Notes: a model not told the origin generated them from the letters alone. A stretch of 64,000 nt of DNA from Microbacterium arborescens (GCA_003339645.1 QNUV01000021.1:186001-250000), one strand, 5' to 3'. Counted from the stretch's first letter, positions 14,346 through 23,218 are shown. Program-made: numbers and translations.

Positions 14346-14364
14346 CGTTCCTATAATCGGAACG
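14346..14364 (+). promoter_or_regulatory. Palindrome centred on a TATAAT -10 box
   Basis: CGTTCC-TATAATC-GGAACG is a perfect 6-7-6 inverted repeat whose centre is a consensus -10 box. The pattern GTTC-N(n)-ATAAT-GAAC resembles IclR-family sites described for aromatic catabolic genes. It would start a leader of roughly 100 nt before the ThDP enzyme. No IclR gene is in the window. Confidence 0.6.
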
Positions 14365-14470
14365 TCCGGCGGCGGCGTTGCCGTCGGTGCTCGAAAAATG
14401 GGCACGAAGCGGCATCCGCGCGTGAGACACATACGGCCTCGATCACCGTTCCGTCTCGAAAGGCATCGCC

Positions 14471-16123
14471 ATGCCCTCCGTCTCCGCGCACGTCTCCGCT
14501 GCCCTCTCCCGACACGTCTCGCACGTCTTCGGGGTGATGGGAAACGGCAACGCCCACCTGCTCGACGCACTGGAGCGCTCGCCCGGGGTCGCCTTCACCG
14601 CCCTCCGGCATGAGGCGGGCGGCGTGGTCGCCGCCGACGCCCACTACCGCGCCGGCGGAGGTCTCGCGGCCGCTACCGCGACGTACGGCGCGGGTTTCAC
14701 GAACACGCTGACGCCACTGGCCGAAGCCGCCCAGGCCCGCACCCCGTTGGTCCTGGTCGTCGGCGATGCGCCCACGTCGGGACCGCGTCCGTGGGACGTC
14801 GACCAGATCGCCCTCGCGTCGGCCGTCGGGGTCCGCACCTACACGGTGGGACGAACGGATGCCGCCGCCACCACCGTCATCGCGATCGAGCACGCCCTGG
14901 CCTACTCCTCCCCCGTCGTCCTCGCGATCCCCTACGACGTCGCGAAGGCCGACGCCGGCCCCCTCACCGAGACGCCCGAGCCGCGACGCGCCCCCGAGCT
15001 CGCTCCCGCCACGCCGTTCGCGACCGGAACCGTCACGCAGATCGCCCGCGCGCTCGCCAGCGCGCGGCGCCCCCTCCTCCTCGCCGGCCGAGGCGCCTGG
15101 CTCGCCGGAGCGGGACCTGCGCTCGGCGCCATCGCCGACGCCACCTCAGCGGTGACCGCGACCACCGCGCTCGGGCGCGGGCTCTTCCCGCGGGAGGAGT
15201 TCGACCTCGGGGTCACCGGCGGTTTCGGCGCCGAGAATGCGATGTCGCTCATCCGCGAAGCGGATGTCGTGGTCGTCGTCGGCGCGTCGCTGAACCAGTT
15301 CACGATGCGATTCGGAGCCCTGTTCGCCCCCGGGACGACGGTCGCGCAGATCGACACGGCCCCCACGGCGACGCATCCGCACGTCGGGCTCTATCTGCGC
15401 GCCGACGCGGCGCTCGCCACCCGGGCGATCGCCGACGAGCTCACCGCGATCGGTGCTGCGGCCAGCGGATGGCGCGAGTCGGTCGACATCGTCGCCCTGC
15501 GCGACCACCACCCCGGCGATGCACTCGCCCCCGACGGGCGCCTCGATCCGCGATCGGCCGCGCGGCGGATCGGGGAGCTGCTGCCCGCGGACCGCGTCGT
15601 CGTATCGGACGGCGGCCACTTCATCGGCTGGGCCAACATGTACTGGCCCGTGTCGTCGCCCGACCGGATGATGATGGTCGGCACCGCTTACCAGTCGATC
15701 GGTCTCGGCTTCCCCTCCGTGCCCGGTGCGGCACGCGCCCGCCCCGACGCGACGATCGTGCTGACGACGGGCGACGGCGGCGGCCTCATGGCCGTCAGCG
15801 ACCTGGAGTCCGCCGTGCGGGTGGCGGGAGGCCACGGCCTCGCGGTCGTCTGGAACGATCGCGCGTACGGCGCCGAGGTCCACCTCTACGGCGCACAGGG
15901 CCTCGCGCCCGCACCCATGCTCATTCCCGAGGTCGACTTCGCCGCGCTGTGCCGCGCTGTGGGCGGCGAGGGCGTCGTCGTGCGAACACTCGACGACCTC
16001 GAGGCCCTCGCCCGGTGGCGCGACCGACCCGCAGATGAGCGTCCGTTCCTCCTGCTCGACCTGCGGGTGTCGGCGCAGATCCGCGCCCCGTACCAGGAGG
16101 AGATTCTGCGTGTGAACTCCTAG
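14471..16123 (+). CDS. Thiamine-diphosphate-dependent enzyme (acetolactate synthase/decarboxylase-like)
   Basis: 550 residues with the three-domain ThDP fold: an N-terminal PYR domain with the activating glutamate Glu48 in RHEAGGVVAADAHYR, a central FAD/Rossmann-like domain (PLLLAGRGAWLAGAG), and a C-terminal PP domain with the ThDP/Mg motif starting GDG (434-436) and ending WND (461-463). It fits the acetolactate synthase/benzoylformate decarboxylase superfamily, but the specificity is not clear. The position beside an aromatic hydroxylase suggests decarboxylation of an aryl 2-oxo acid, which is inference. A GAAAGG site precedes the ATG. It is convergent with the hydroxylase, the two stop codons being provided by a 13-bp tandem duplication. 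Confidence 0.82.
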   Translation: MPSVSAHVSAALSRHVSHVFGVMGNGNAHLLDALERSPGVAFTALRHEAGGVVAADAHYRAGGGLAAATATYGAGFTNTLTPLAEAAQARTPLVLVVGDAPTSGPRPWDVDQIALASAVGVRTYTVGRTDAAATTVIAIEHALAYSSPVVLAIPYDVAKADAGPLTETPEPRRAPELAPATPFATGTVTQIARALASARRPLLLAGRGAWLAGAGPALGAIADATSAVTATTALGRGLFPREEFDLGVTGGFGAENAMSLIREADVVVVVGASLNQFTMRFGALFAPGTTVAQIDTAPTATHPHVGLYLRADAALATRAIADELTAIGAAASGWRESVDIVALRDHHPGDALAPDGRLDPRSAARRIGELLPADRVVVSDGGHFIGWANMYWPVSSPDRMMMVGTAYQSIGLGFPSVPGAARARPDATIVLTTGDGGGLMAVSDLESAVRVAGGHGLAVVWNDRAYGAEVHLYGAQGLAPAPMLIPEVDFAALCRAVGGEGVVVRTLDDLEALARWRDRPADERPFLLLDLRVSAQIRAPYQEEILRVNS

Positions 16124-16142
16124 CGCGGCCTCCTAGCGCGGC
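16117..16142. repeat. 13-bp tandem duplication holding both convergent stop codons
   Basis: CTCCTAGCGCGGC occurs twice in a row (16117-16129 and 16130-16142). The first copy provides the TAG stop of the + strand ThDP gene, and CTA in the second is the TAG stop of the - strand hydroxylase. Confidence 0.85.
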
Positions 16143-18022
16143 AGGAGGGCTCCCGCGAAGAAGGCCGCGAGCTCGTCCGTCGCCGTCAGGGGCAGCACGG
16201 CAGCGACGTACTGATCGGGGCGGACGACCACGACGACGCCGTCGCGGGAGAGTCCCCGCTCCTCGAAGATGTCGGAATCATGCCACGCGCTCGGTGCCGC
16301 GGCGTACACCTTCTCCCAGTCCGTCAGACCGAGCGGACCGGTACGGGGGCGGAAGATGTCAGGCACGAGCGGCAGCTCGATGTCGTCGTACCGCTGCTGG
16401 TACACGACCTTGACGTCGAACACCGCGTCCACGTCCGCGCCCGCCGGGGTGTGCACGGACACCGGCGACGCGGGCGACGCGAGCCACCGCGCGAAGTCGC
16501 CGAGGGCGGACGGGGCGCCCGGCAGCGGGGCATCGGCGAACGCGTAGACACGCCACCGCCCGTCCGCCCGGGCATGGTGACCGAGGTGCACGGCGTTGCC
16601 GTCGGCGACGCGAGCGACTTCGACGGACGCGAATCGCATGCCGATCGGAAAGCCGGAAGCGAGGTCCTGGTGCGTGGCGTCGGCGACGATCGCCGACGGG
16701 GCGTACCGGGTGCGGAAGCCGGAGGGGAACTCCGCCGTCGCCAGGTAATGGGTCGCGAGATCCTGCGGATCGGTGATCTCCTCGGGCTTGCGCGCCATGA
16801 GGGCCGACCACTCCCGGTCGAAGTCGATCAGCTGCTGCGCGACGGGCCGGCGCTCGGCTCCGTAGGTCGACAGCAGCGAGGGCGCCGCCAGACCCGTCAG
16901 GACGTGACCGAGCTTCCACCCGAGATTGAACCCGTCCTGCATCGAGACGTTCATCCCCTGCCCGGCTTTCGCGCTGTGGGTATGGCAGGCGTCGCCGGTG
17001 AGGAACACGCGCGGCGCACGCGGGGCGCCCGCCGGGACATCGTCGAAGCCGTCGGTGACGCGGTGCCCGACCTCGTAGACGCTGTGCCAGGCGACTTCCT
17101 TCACATCGATCGAGTAGGGATGCAGGATCGCGTTGGCACGCCGGATGATCTCGTCGATCGGCGTCTGCCGCACGCGGTGATCGTCGTCGGGGGCGACCTC
17201 GCCGAGATCGATGTACATTCGGCTGAGGTAGCCGCCCTCGCGCGGGATGTGCAGGATGTTGCCCGCCGCCGAGTTGATCGCGCACTTGATGCGCCAGTCG
17301 GGGAAGTCGGTGTTGACCAGCACGTCCATGACACCCCAGGCGTGCGCCGAGGCCGCCCCGACGTGGACCCGGCCGATCGCGTCGCGCACGCGGCTGCGCG
17401 CGCCGTCGCACCCCGCGACGTACTTGGCGCGGATCGTGCGCTCCTCCCCCGCCCGAGCGCCCGCGATGTGACGCACGCGCACCTCGACGGGGAAGTCCCC
17501 CTCGTCACCGACGGTCAGCCCGAGGAACTCGATGCCGTAGTCGGGGACGACGCGCCCCGGCCCGTGCGCCGCGGCCTCGGCGAAGTAGTCGAGCACGCGC
17601 GCCTGGTTGACGATCAGGTGCGGGAACTCGCTCATCCGCAGCGCGTAGTCCTCCGTGCGCATGGTGCGCACGATGCGCGCCGGATCGTCGGGGTCGGGCG
17701 CCCAGAAGTTCATCCAGCCGATGTTGTAGGCCTCGGCGATGATCCGCTCGGCGAACCCGAACGCCTGGAAGGTCTCGACGCTGCGCGGCTGGATGCCGTC
17801 GGCCTGACCCAGTTCGAGTCGCCCCTCGCGGCGTTCGATCAGCCGCACGTCGACATCGGGGAACTGCGACAGCTGCGCGGCCAGCAGCATCCCCGCTGGC
17901 CCCGAGCCGACGATGAGGACGTCGGTCTGGTCGGGCAGCTCGGCGGGGCGATGCAGCCCGCGACCGGCCGCGGGCTGCACACGCGGATCTCCCGAGACGT
18001 AGCCGTGATGATGGAACTGCAT
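16133..18022 (-). CDS. FAD-dependent aromatic hydroxylase (phenol/3-hydroxybenzoate hydroxylase type)
   Basis: 629 residues, class A flavoprotein monooxygenase. Visible motifs are the FAD-binding VLIVGSGPAGMLLAAQL (residues 35-51), the DG motif GCDGARSRVRDAIG (204-217), and the GD motif RVFLTGDACHTHSAKAGQGMNVSMQDGFNLGWKL (338-371). A C-terminal thioredoxin-like domain is present, as in phenol 2-monooxygenase and 3-hydroxybenzoate 4-monooxygenase (MobA, about 640 residues). It hydroxylates a phenolic ring using NAD(P)H and O2. Next to a homoprotocatechuate cleavage cluster, its substrate may be a hydroxyphenylacetate. Start ATG at 18022 follows AGGAGGACAC; it lies 22 bp after the MFS gene in one operon. 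Confidence 0.87.
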   Translation of the reverse strand: MQFHHHGYVSGDPRVQPAAGRGLHRPAELPDQTDVLIVGSGPAGMLLAAQLSQFPDVDVRLIERREGRLELGQADGIQPRSVETFQAFGFAERIIAEAYNIGWMNFWAPDPDDPARIVRTMRTEDYALRMSEFPHLIVNQARVLDYFAEAAAHGPGRVVPDYGIEFLGLTVGDEGDFPVEVRVRHIAGARAGEERTIRAKYVAGCDGARSRVRDAIGRVHVGAASAHAWGVMDVLVNTDFPDWRIKCAINSAAGNILHIPREGGYLSRMYIDLGEVAPDDDHRVRQTPIDEIIRRANAILHPYSIDVKEVAWHSVYEVGHRVTDGFDDVPAGAPRAPRVFLTGDACHTHSAKAGQGMNVSMQDGFNLGWKLGHVLTGLAAPSLLSTYGAERRPVAQQLIDFDREWSALMARKPEEITDPQDLATHYLATAEFPSGFRTRYAPSAIVADATHQDLASGFPIGMRFASVEVARVADGNAVHLGHHARADGRWRVYAFADAPLPGAPSALGDFARWLASPASPVSVHTPAGADVDAVFDVKVVYQQRYDDIELPLVPDIFRPRTGPLGLTDWEKVYAAAPSAWHDSDIFEERGLSRDGVVVVVRPDQYVAAVLPLTATDELAAFFAGALLPR

Positions 18023-18044
18023 CGTGTCCTCCTGGCCGCCGCGT

Positions 18045-19445
18045 TCAGCGCCGGCCGGTGCCGACGATCGGGCTCACCGACTGCTCGGCCTCGTGGTCGG
18101 GATCGAGGGGGATTCCGCTGCGGTCGCGCAGCAGCAGCGTCGCGACGAGCCCGAGCACCGTCATCCCGGCCAGGTACCAGGTCACCGACATGGTCGATCC
18201 CGTCGCCTGAACGAGCGCGGTGGCGATCGTCGGAGCGAACGCCCCGCCGAGAATGGCGCCGATGGCGTACGAGATCGAGACGCCCGAGAACCGGATGGAT
18301 GCGGGGAAGAGCTCGGCGTACAGGGCGGCCTGCGGGCCGTAAGTGAGGCCCAGGCCGATCGTCAGGATCGCCAGCCCGGCGAAGAGGAGGCCGATGCTTC
18401 CGGTGTTCACGAGAGGGAAGAGGGCGAACACGCCCGCGAGCTGGAGGATCCAGCCGGCGATGTAGGTCGTGCGACGCCCGATGCGGTCGGAGAGGAATCC
18501 GGCGATGAGCGTGGTGACGAGCCAGGTGACGGCCGAGCCGGCGACGGCCCACAGGACCGGTTCGCGGTCGAAGCCGAGCGGCCCATCGGGGTTGGTGGCG
18601 TAGTTCTGGATGTAGCCGCCCGTGGTCATGTAGCCCACGGCGTTGTTCCCCGCGAAGACGAAGGCGGCGATGATGACCAGGGCGGCGTGCTTGCGGAAGA
18701 GCTGCACGATCGGCATGTGCGCCTTCTCGCGCCGCTCGGCGAGCTCGGTGAACACGGGGCTCTCCTCGACGCGGCGACGCACGTACCAGCCGACGAGGAT
18801 GAGCACGACGCTCAGGAGGAACGGGACTCGCCAGCCCCAGGCCAGGAACGCCTCGCCGGGGGCGATCATCGCCATGAGCGCCATGACGCCCGACGCGAGG
18901 AGAAGCCCGAGCGGCACGCCGATCTGCGGCGATGCGCCGAACGCGCCACGGCGCGTCTTCGGCGCGTGCTCGACGGCCATGAGCACGGCGCCACCCCATT
19001 CGCCGCCGGCCGAGATGCCCTGGACGATGCGCAGCAGCACGAGGATGACCGGCGCCGCGAGACCGATGGTCTCGTAGGTCGGCAGGAGGCCGATCAGTGC
19101 CGTCGCGACGCCCATGAGGATGAGCGTCCACATCAGCACGAGCTTGCGTCCCAGCCGGTCGCCGAGGTGGCCGGCGAGGAAGGCGCCGAGCGGCCGGAAG
19201 AGGAAGCTCACCCCGACGGTGGCGAAACCGATCAACGCGCTGTTGGCACCCAGCGGAGCGAAGAAGAGCTGACCGAAGACCAGCCCGACCGCCGTGGCGT
19301 AGATGAAGAAGTCGTACCACTCCACCGTCGTCCCGACGACGGTGGCGAAGACCACGCGGCGGCGGTCGGCGGCGGTGGCGATGGTCCCGGTCGGGGTGAA
19401 GCCGCTGCGAGCGGCCGGACCGGGGGTGGATGTGGGGGTGCTCAT
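18045..19445 (-). CDS. MFS transporter, metabolite:H+ symporter (MHS) type
   Basis: 466 residues, 12 predicted membrane helices. The start of TM1 reads VVFATVVGTTVEWYDFFIYATA, and the loop 2-3 signature is GHLGDRLGRKLVL, with RIVQGISAGGEWGGAVLMAVEHAPKTRRG, all hallmarks of the MHS family that carries dicarboxylates, shikimate and aromatic acids. It is first in an operon with the aromatic hydroxylase and divergent from the cleavage operon, so uptake of the aromatic acid is the likely role. Start ATG 19445 has GGGAGCACGAAG upstream; a TATGAT -10 (19503-19508, minus) gives a leader of about 50 nt. Confidence 0.88.
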   Translation of the reverse strand: MSTPTSTPGPAARSGFTPTGTIATAADRRRVVFATVVGTTVEWYDFFIYATAVGLVFGQLFFAPLGANSALIGFATVGVSFLFRPLGAFLAGHLGDRLGRKLVLMWTLILMGVATALIGLLPTYETIGLAAPVILVLLRIVQGISAGGEWGGAVLMAVEHAPKTRRGAFGASPQIGVPLGLLLASGVMALMAMIAPGEAFLAWGWRVPFLLSVVLILVGWYVRRRVEESPVFTELAERREKAHMPIVQLFRKHAALVIIAAFVFAGNNAVGYMTTGGYIQNYATNPDGPLGFDREPVLWAVAGSAVTWLVTTLIAGFLSDRIGRRTTYIAGWILQLAGVFALFPLVNTGSIGLLFAGLAILTIGLGLTYGPQAALYAELFPASIRFSGVSISYAIGAILGGAFAPTIATALVQATGSTMSVTWYLAGMTVLGLVATLLLRDRSGIPLDPDHEAEQSVSPIVGTGRR

Positions 19446-19504
19446 CTTCGTGCTCCCGAGGTGTCGACGACGTTGTCTGCAGACGTTGTTCTGCTGGCGA
19501 TGAT

Positions 19505-19524
19505 CATATACGATTTCGAATATG
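19505..19524. promoter_or_regulatory. Divergent operator/promoter of the homoprotocatechuate island
   Basis: CATATACGA-TT-TCGAATATG, with one mismatched pair, spans the -10 of both sides. TATGAT for the transporter operon (minus, 19503-19508) and TACGAT for the cleavage operon (plus, 19509-19514) both lie here, the latter exactly 7 nt before the ATG at 19522. It ends on the start codon itself. The GntR regulator encoded at 20979-21677 is the likely ligand-responsive repressor. Confidence 0.65.
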
Positions 19525-20982
19525 AGACAAGAGCGAGGAAGCTCCGGTCGACCGGGCAAGATCATCGCGGTCCACCTGAGCTATGCATCCCGGGCGGCCC
19601 AGCGCGGGCGCACGCCCGCCGCCCCCTCGTACTTCCTGAAGGCGTCGAGCTCGATCGCCGGGACCGGCGGCACGGTCGAACGCCCGCCGGGCACCGAGCT
19701 GCTCGCGTTCGAGGGCGAGATCGCGCTCGTCATCGGACGAGAAGCGCGCCATGTCACCCTCGCCGAGGCCTGGGACCACGTCGCCGCCGTCACCGCGGCC
19801 AACGACCTCGGCGTCTACGACCTGCGCTCCGCCGACAAGGGGTCGAACCTGCGCTCGAAAAGCCGCGACGGCTTCACTCCCCTCGGCCCCGACCTCATCG
19901 ACGCCCGCACCGTCGACCCCCACCGGCTCCGCGTGCGCACCTGGGTCAACGGCGACCTCGTCCAGGACGACACGACCGCCGGCCTGCTGTTCCCCCTGGC
20001 GCAGATCGTCGCCGACCTCTCGCAGCACGTGACCCTCGAGACCGGCGACGTCATCCTGACCGGCACGCCGGCCGGATCGTCGGTCATCGTTCCGGGAGAC
20101 GTCGTCGAGGTCGAGGTCGACGCGCTCGACACCGGCGCCACGTCCGGACGTCTCGTGACGACGGTCGGCGCCGACACGAGCCCTGCCCTCGACCCCGCGC
20201 TCGGCTCCCTTCCCTCGATCGACGACGTCCAGCGCGAGGAGGCATGGGGATCCGCCGCCGCGGCCGGGCTGCCGGACGAGCCGGCATCTGGCCTCACCGC
20301 CGACCTCCGCGTCAAGCTCGAGCGCGTGCCCGTCGCGGCGCTGTCGCAGCAGCTGCGCAAGCGCGGGCTCGACGACGTGACGATCGACGGCGTGCGGCCG
20401 ATGCACCCCGGCAGCAAGCTCGTCGGAACCGCCGCCACGCTGCGGTTCGTGCCGTTCCGCCCCGACCTCTTCGCTCAGCACGGCGGCGGGTTCAACGCGC
20501 AGAAGCAGGCGTTCGACACGGTCTCGCCCGGCGAGGTCATCGTCATCGAAGCGCGCGGCGAGACCGGATCGGGCACCCTCGGCGACATCCTGGCCCTCCG
20601 CGCCCGGACCCGGGGAGCGGCCGGCGTCGTGACCGACGGCGGCGTGCGCGACTACGCCGCCGTCGCCGAGATCGGGCTCCCCGTCTACACCGCAGGCGCC
20701 CATCCGGCCGTCCTCGGACGCAAGCACGTCCCGTGGGAGGCGGGCGGGACCATCGCCTGCGGCGGCGCTACCGTCCAGCCCGGAGACATCATCGTCGGCG
20801 ACGCCGACGGCGTCATCGTCATCCCGCCGGCACTCGTGGCGGAGGTCGTCGATGCGGCCCTCGCGCAGGAGGACGAGGACGCCTGGATCGCCGCGCGCGT
20901 CGCGGAGGGCGCTTCGGTCGACGGCCTGTTCCCGATGAACGCGGCCTGGCGCGCCCGGTACGACGGCGAGCGCGGCGCATGA
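19522..20982 (+). CDS. Fused FAH-domain / RraA-domain enzyme of the homoprotocatechuate pathway
   Basis: 486 residues combining two folds. Residues 1 to about 235 are a fumarylacetoacetate-hydrolase-like domain (YFLKASSSIAGTGG, the metal-binding EGEIALVIGREA, SKSRDGFTPLGPDLID, LTGTPAG), as in HpaG isomerase/decarboxylase. Residues from about 270 to the end are an RraA-like domain with GTAATLRFVPFR, GDILALRARTRGAAGVVTDGGVRDYAA and PGDIIVGDADGVIVIPP, the family of HMG/CHA aldolases and oxaloacetate decarboxylases. E. coli HpaG is a tandem of two FAH domains; here the second half is replaced by RraA. It presumably decarboxylates or isomerises the ring-cleavage product. Leaderless start: TACGAT lies 7 nt before the ATG. 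The stop overlaps the gntR start (ATGA). Confidence 0.85.
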   Translation: MRQERGSSGRPGKIIAVHLSYASRAAQRGRTPAAPSYFLKASSSIAGTGGTVERPPGTELLAFEGEIALVIGREARHVTLAEAWDHVAAVTAANDLGVYDLRSADKGSNLRSKSRDGFTPLGPDLIDARTVDPHRLRVRTWVNGDLVQDDTTAGLLFPLAQIVADLSQHVTLETGDVILTGTPAGSSVIVPGDVVEVEVDALDTGATSGRLVTTVGADTSPALDPALGSLPSIDDVQREEAWGSAAAAGLPDEPASGLTADLRVKLERVPVAALSQQLRKRGLDDVTIDGVRPMHPGSKLVGTAATLRFVPFRPDLFAQHGGGFNAQKQAFDTVSPGEVIVIEARGETGSGTLGDILALRARTRGAAGVVTDGGVRDYAAVAEIGLPVYTAGAHPAVLGRKHVPWEAGGTIACGGATVQPGDIIVGDADGVIVIPPALVAEVVDAALAQEDEDAWIAARVAEGASVDGLFPMNAAWRARYDGERGA

Positions 20983-21677
20983 TGTCGCCGACGCCTCCCC
21001 TGCCCGAGACGCAGAGCAAGTCGCAGCGCGCGTATCACTGGATCCGCGAGCGCATCGCCGAGCAGGAGTTCACCCCCGGATACCGGCTCGTGCTCGGGAC
21101 GATCGCCGGCGAGCTCGACATGAGCGTCGTGCCGGTGCGCGAGGCGATCCGCCAGCTCGAGGCCGAGGGCCTCGTGACCTTCGAGCGCAACATCGGCGCC
21201 CGCGTGGCGATGGTCGACGACTCGCAGTACCGCTTCAGCATGCAGGCGCTGTCGATCCTCGAGGGCGCCGCGACCGCGCTCGCCGCGCGTGCGCTGAGCG
21301 TCGACGACATCCGACGCGCGCGCGAGATCAACGCGCTGATGACCGAGTCGCTCGATCATTTCGACCCCCGCTCGTTCACCCGGTTGAACCAGGAGTTCCA
21401 CGCGACGCTGTTCGAGCAGTGCGCGAACCCGCGGATGCTCGAGCTCGTGCAGGCCGAATGGGCGCGACTCGGCCACCTGCGTGACTCGACCTTCAGCTTC
21501 GTCCCGGGCCGCGCCCAGGAGTCGGTGCGGGAGCACGAGCACATCCTCGCGCTGATCGAGCGAGGGGCGCCCCTCACCGAGATCGAGCACGCCGCGCGGC
21601 GCCACCGCTCGGCCACGCTCGACGCCTACATGACGCACGAGCACCCCGACCAGGCGCTCGGCCTGCCCAACTTCTGA
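20979..21677 (+). CDS. GntR-family (FadR-type) regulator of the pathway
   Basis: 232 residues. The N-terminal winged helix is SKSQRAYHWIRERIAEQEFTPGYRLVLGTIAGELDMSVVPVREAIRQLEAEGLVTFERNIGARVA (residues 13-77). The C-terminal helical FCD domain has LEGAATALAARAL, LNQEFHATLFEQCANPRM and EHEHILALIERG, with histidines typical of metal-assisted ligand binding. It lies inside the operon, translationally coupled to the fusion enzyme, so autoregulation through the operator at 19505-19524 is likely. The inducer may be a pathway intermediate. Confidence 0.87.
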   Translation: MMSPTPPLPETQSKSQRAYHWIRERIAEQEFTPGYRLVLGTIAGELDMSVVPVREAIRQLEAEGLVTFERNIGARVAMVDDSQYRFSMQALSILEGAATALAARALSVDDIRRAREINALMTESLDHFDPRSFTRLNQEFHATLFEQCANPRMLELVQAEWARLGHLRDSTFSFVPGRAQESVREHEHILALIERGAPLTEIEHAARRHRSATLDAYMTHEHPDQALGLPNF

Positions 21678-21706
21678 CCGCCCCCCCTGTTGCAAGGACG
21701 CACGAG

Positions 21707-23218
21707 ATGACCGACACGACGCTCACCGCCCCTCACACACCCGCGGACCTCCCCGGCGCCATCCGGCACTACATCGACGGGTCGCTCGTCGACTCGCTCG
21801 ACGGCGCGACGTTCGACGTGCTCGACCCCGTCACCGGACGCGTGTATCTGCAGGCCGCGGCCGGCAAGAAGGCCGACGTCGACGCGGCCGTCGCCGCTGC
21901 CCGCCGAGCCTTCGCCGACGGGCCGTGGCCGCGGATGCTGCCGCGCGAGCGCTCACGCGTGCTTCACCGCATCGCCGACCTCGTCGAGTCGCGCGACGCC
22001 CGCCTCGCCGAGCTCGAGTCGTTCGACTCCGGTCTCCCCATCACCCAGGCGCTCGGGCAGGCCCGGCGCGCGGCGGAGAACTTCCGGTTCTTCGCCGACC
22101 TGATCGTCGCGCAGGCCGACGACACGTACAAAGTGCCCGGCCGTCAGATCAACTACGTCAACCGCAAGCCCATCGGAGTCGCGGGGCTCATCACGCCGTG
22201 GAACACCCCGTTCATGCTCGAGTCGTGGAAGCTCGCCCCGGCACTCGCCACCGGCAACACCGTCGTGCTGAAGCCCGCCGAGTTCACTCCCCTGTCCGCG
22301 TCGCTGTGGGCGGGCATCTTCGAAGAGGCGGGACTGCCGCCGGGGGTGTTCAACCTCGTCAACGGCCTCGGCGAGGACGCGGGCGACGCGCTCGTGAAGC
22401 ACCCCGACGTGCCCCTCATCTCGTTCACGGGTGAGAGCTCGACGGGGCAGCTGATCTTCGCCAACGCCGCACCGCACCTCAAGGGGCTCTCGATGGAGCT
22501 GGGCGGCAAGAGCCCTGCGATCGTCTTCGCCGACGCCGACCTCGACGCCGCGATCGACGCCACGATCTTCGGGGTGTTCTCGCTCAACGGCGAGCGCTGC
22601 ACGGCAGGCAGCCGCATCCTGGTCGAGCGCTCGGTGTACGACGAGTTCGTCGAGCGATACGCCGCGCAGGCCGAGCGGGTGCGCGTCGGCTACCCCCACG
22701 ACCCGGCCACCGAGGTCGGCGCGCTCGTGCACCCCGAGCACTTCGAGAAGGTCATGTCGTACGTCGAGCTCGGTAAGAGCGAGGGCCGGCTCGTCGCCGG
22801 CGGCGGTCGCCCCGAGGGGTTCGAGACCGGCACCTTCGTCGCCCCGACCGTCTTCGCCGACGTCCCCCCGACCGCGCGGATCCTCCAGGAGGAGATCTTC
22901 GGCCCGGTCGTCGCGATCACCCCCTTCGACACGGATGCCGAGGCCCTGGACCTCGCCAACGACACGAAGTACGGGCTCGCCGCCTACGTCTGGACCAACG
23001 ACCTGAAGCGGGCGCACAACTTCTCGCAGGCCGTGGAGGCGGGAATGGTGTGGCTCAACTCCAACAACGTGCGCGACCTCCGCACCCCGTTCGGCGGTGT
23101 CAAGGCGTCCGGCCTCGGCCACGAGGGCGGCTACCGGTCGATCGACTTCTACACGCACCAGCAGGCGGTGCACATCACCCTCGGCGCGGTCCACAACCCG
23201 ACCTTCGGCAAGAGCTGA
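21707..23218 (+). CDS. hpaE: 5-carboxymethyl-2-hydroxymuconate semialdehyde dehydrogenase
   Basis: 503 residues, NAD-dependent aldehyde dehydrogenase. The general base Glu264 is in LSMELGGKSP and the catalytic Cys298 in NGERCTAGSR. GLITPWNTPFMLESWKLAPALATGNTVVLKPAE and the C-terminal FGGVKASGLGHEGG complete the family signature. Identity as HpaE rests on the adjoining extradiol dioxygenase and hydratase. It oxidises the ring-cleavage semialdehyde to 5-carboxymethyl-2-hydroxymuconate. The ATG at 21707 follows CAAGGACGCA; it lies 29 bp after the gntR stop. Confidence 0.9.
   Translation: MTDTTLTAPHTPADLPGAIRHYIDGSLVDSLDGATFDVLDPVTGRVYLQAAAGKKADVDAAVAAARRAFADGPWPRMLPRERSRVLHRIADLVESRDARLAELESFDSGLPITQALGQARRAAENFRFFADLIVAQADDTYKVPGRQINYVNRKPIGVAGLITPWNTPFMLESWKLAPALATGNTVVLKPAEFTPLSASLWAGIFEEAGLPPGVFNLVNGLGEDAGDALVKHPDVPLISFTGESSTGQLIFANAAPHLKGLSMELGGKSPAIVFADADLDAAIDATIFGVFSLNGERCTAGSRILVERSVYDEFVERYAAQAERVRVGYPHDPATEVGALVHPEHFEKVMSYVELGKSEGRLVAGGGRPEGFETGTFVAPTVFADVPPTARILQEEIFGPVVAITPFDTDAEALDLANDTKYGLAAYVWTNDLKRAHNFSQAVEAGMVWLNSNNVRDLRTPFGGVKASGLGHEGGYRSIDFYTHQQAVHITLGAVHNPTFGKS

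Noticed and set aside
18024-21677. A 1217-codon open frame on the plus strand
   Set aside because: It runs antisense to the aromatic hydroxylase and transporter and out of frame through the fusion gene. The translation is low-complexity (His/Arg/Asp-rich), a common by-product of high GC. Only its last part (from 20979) is the real GntR gene.
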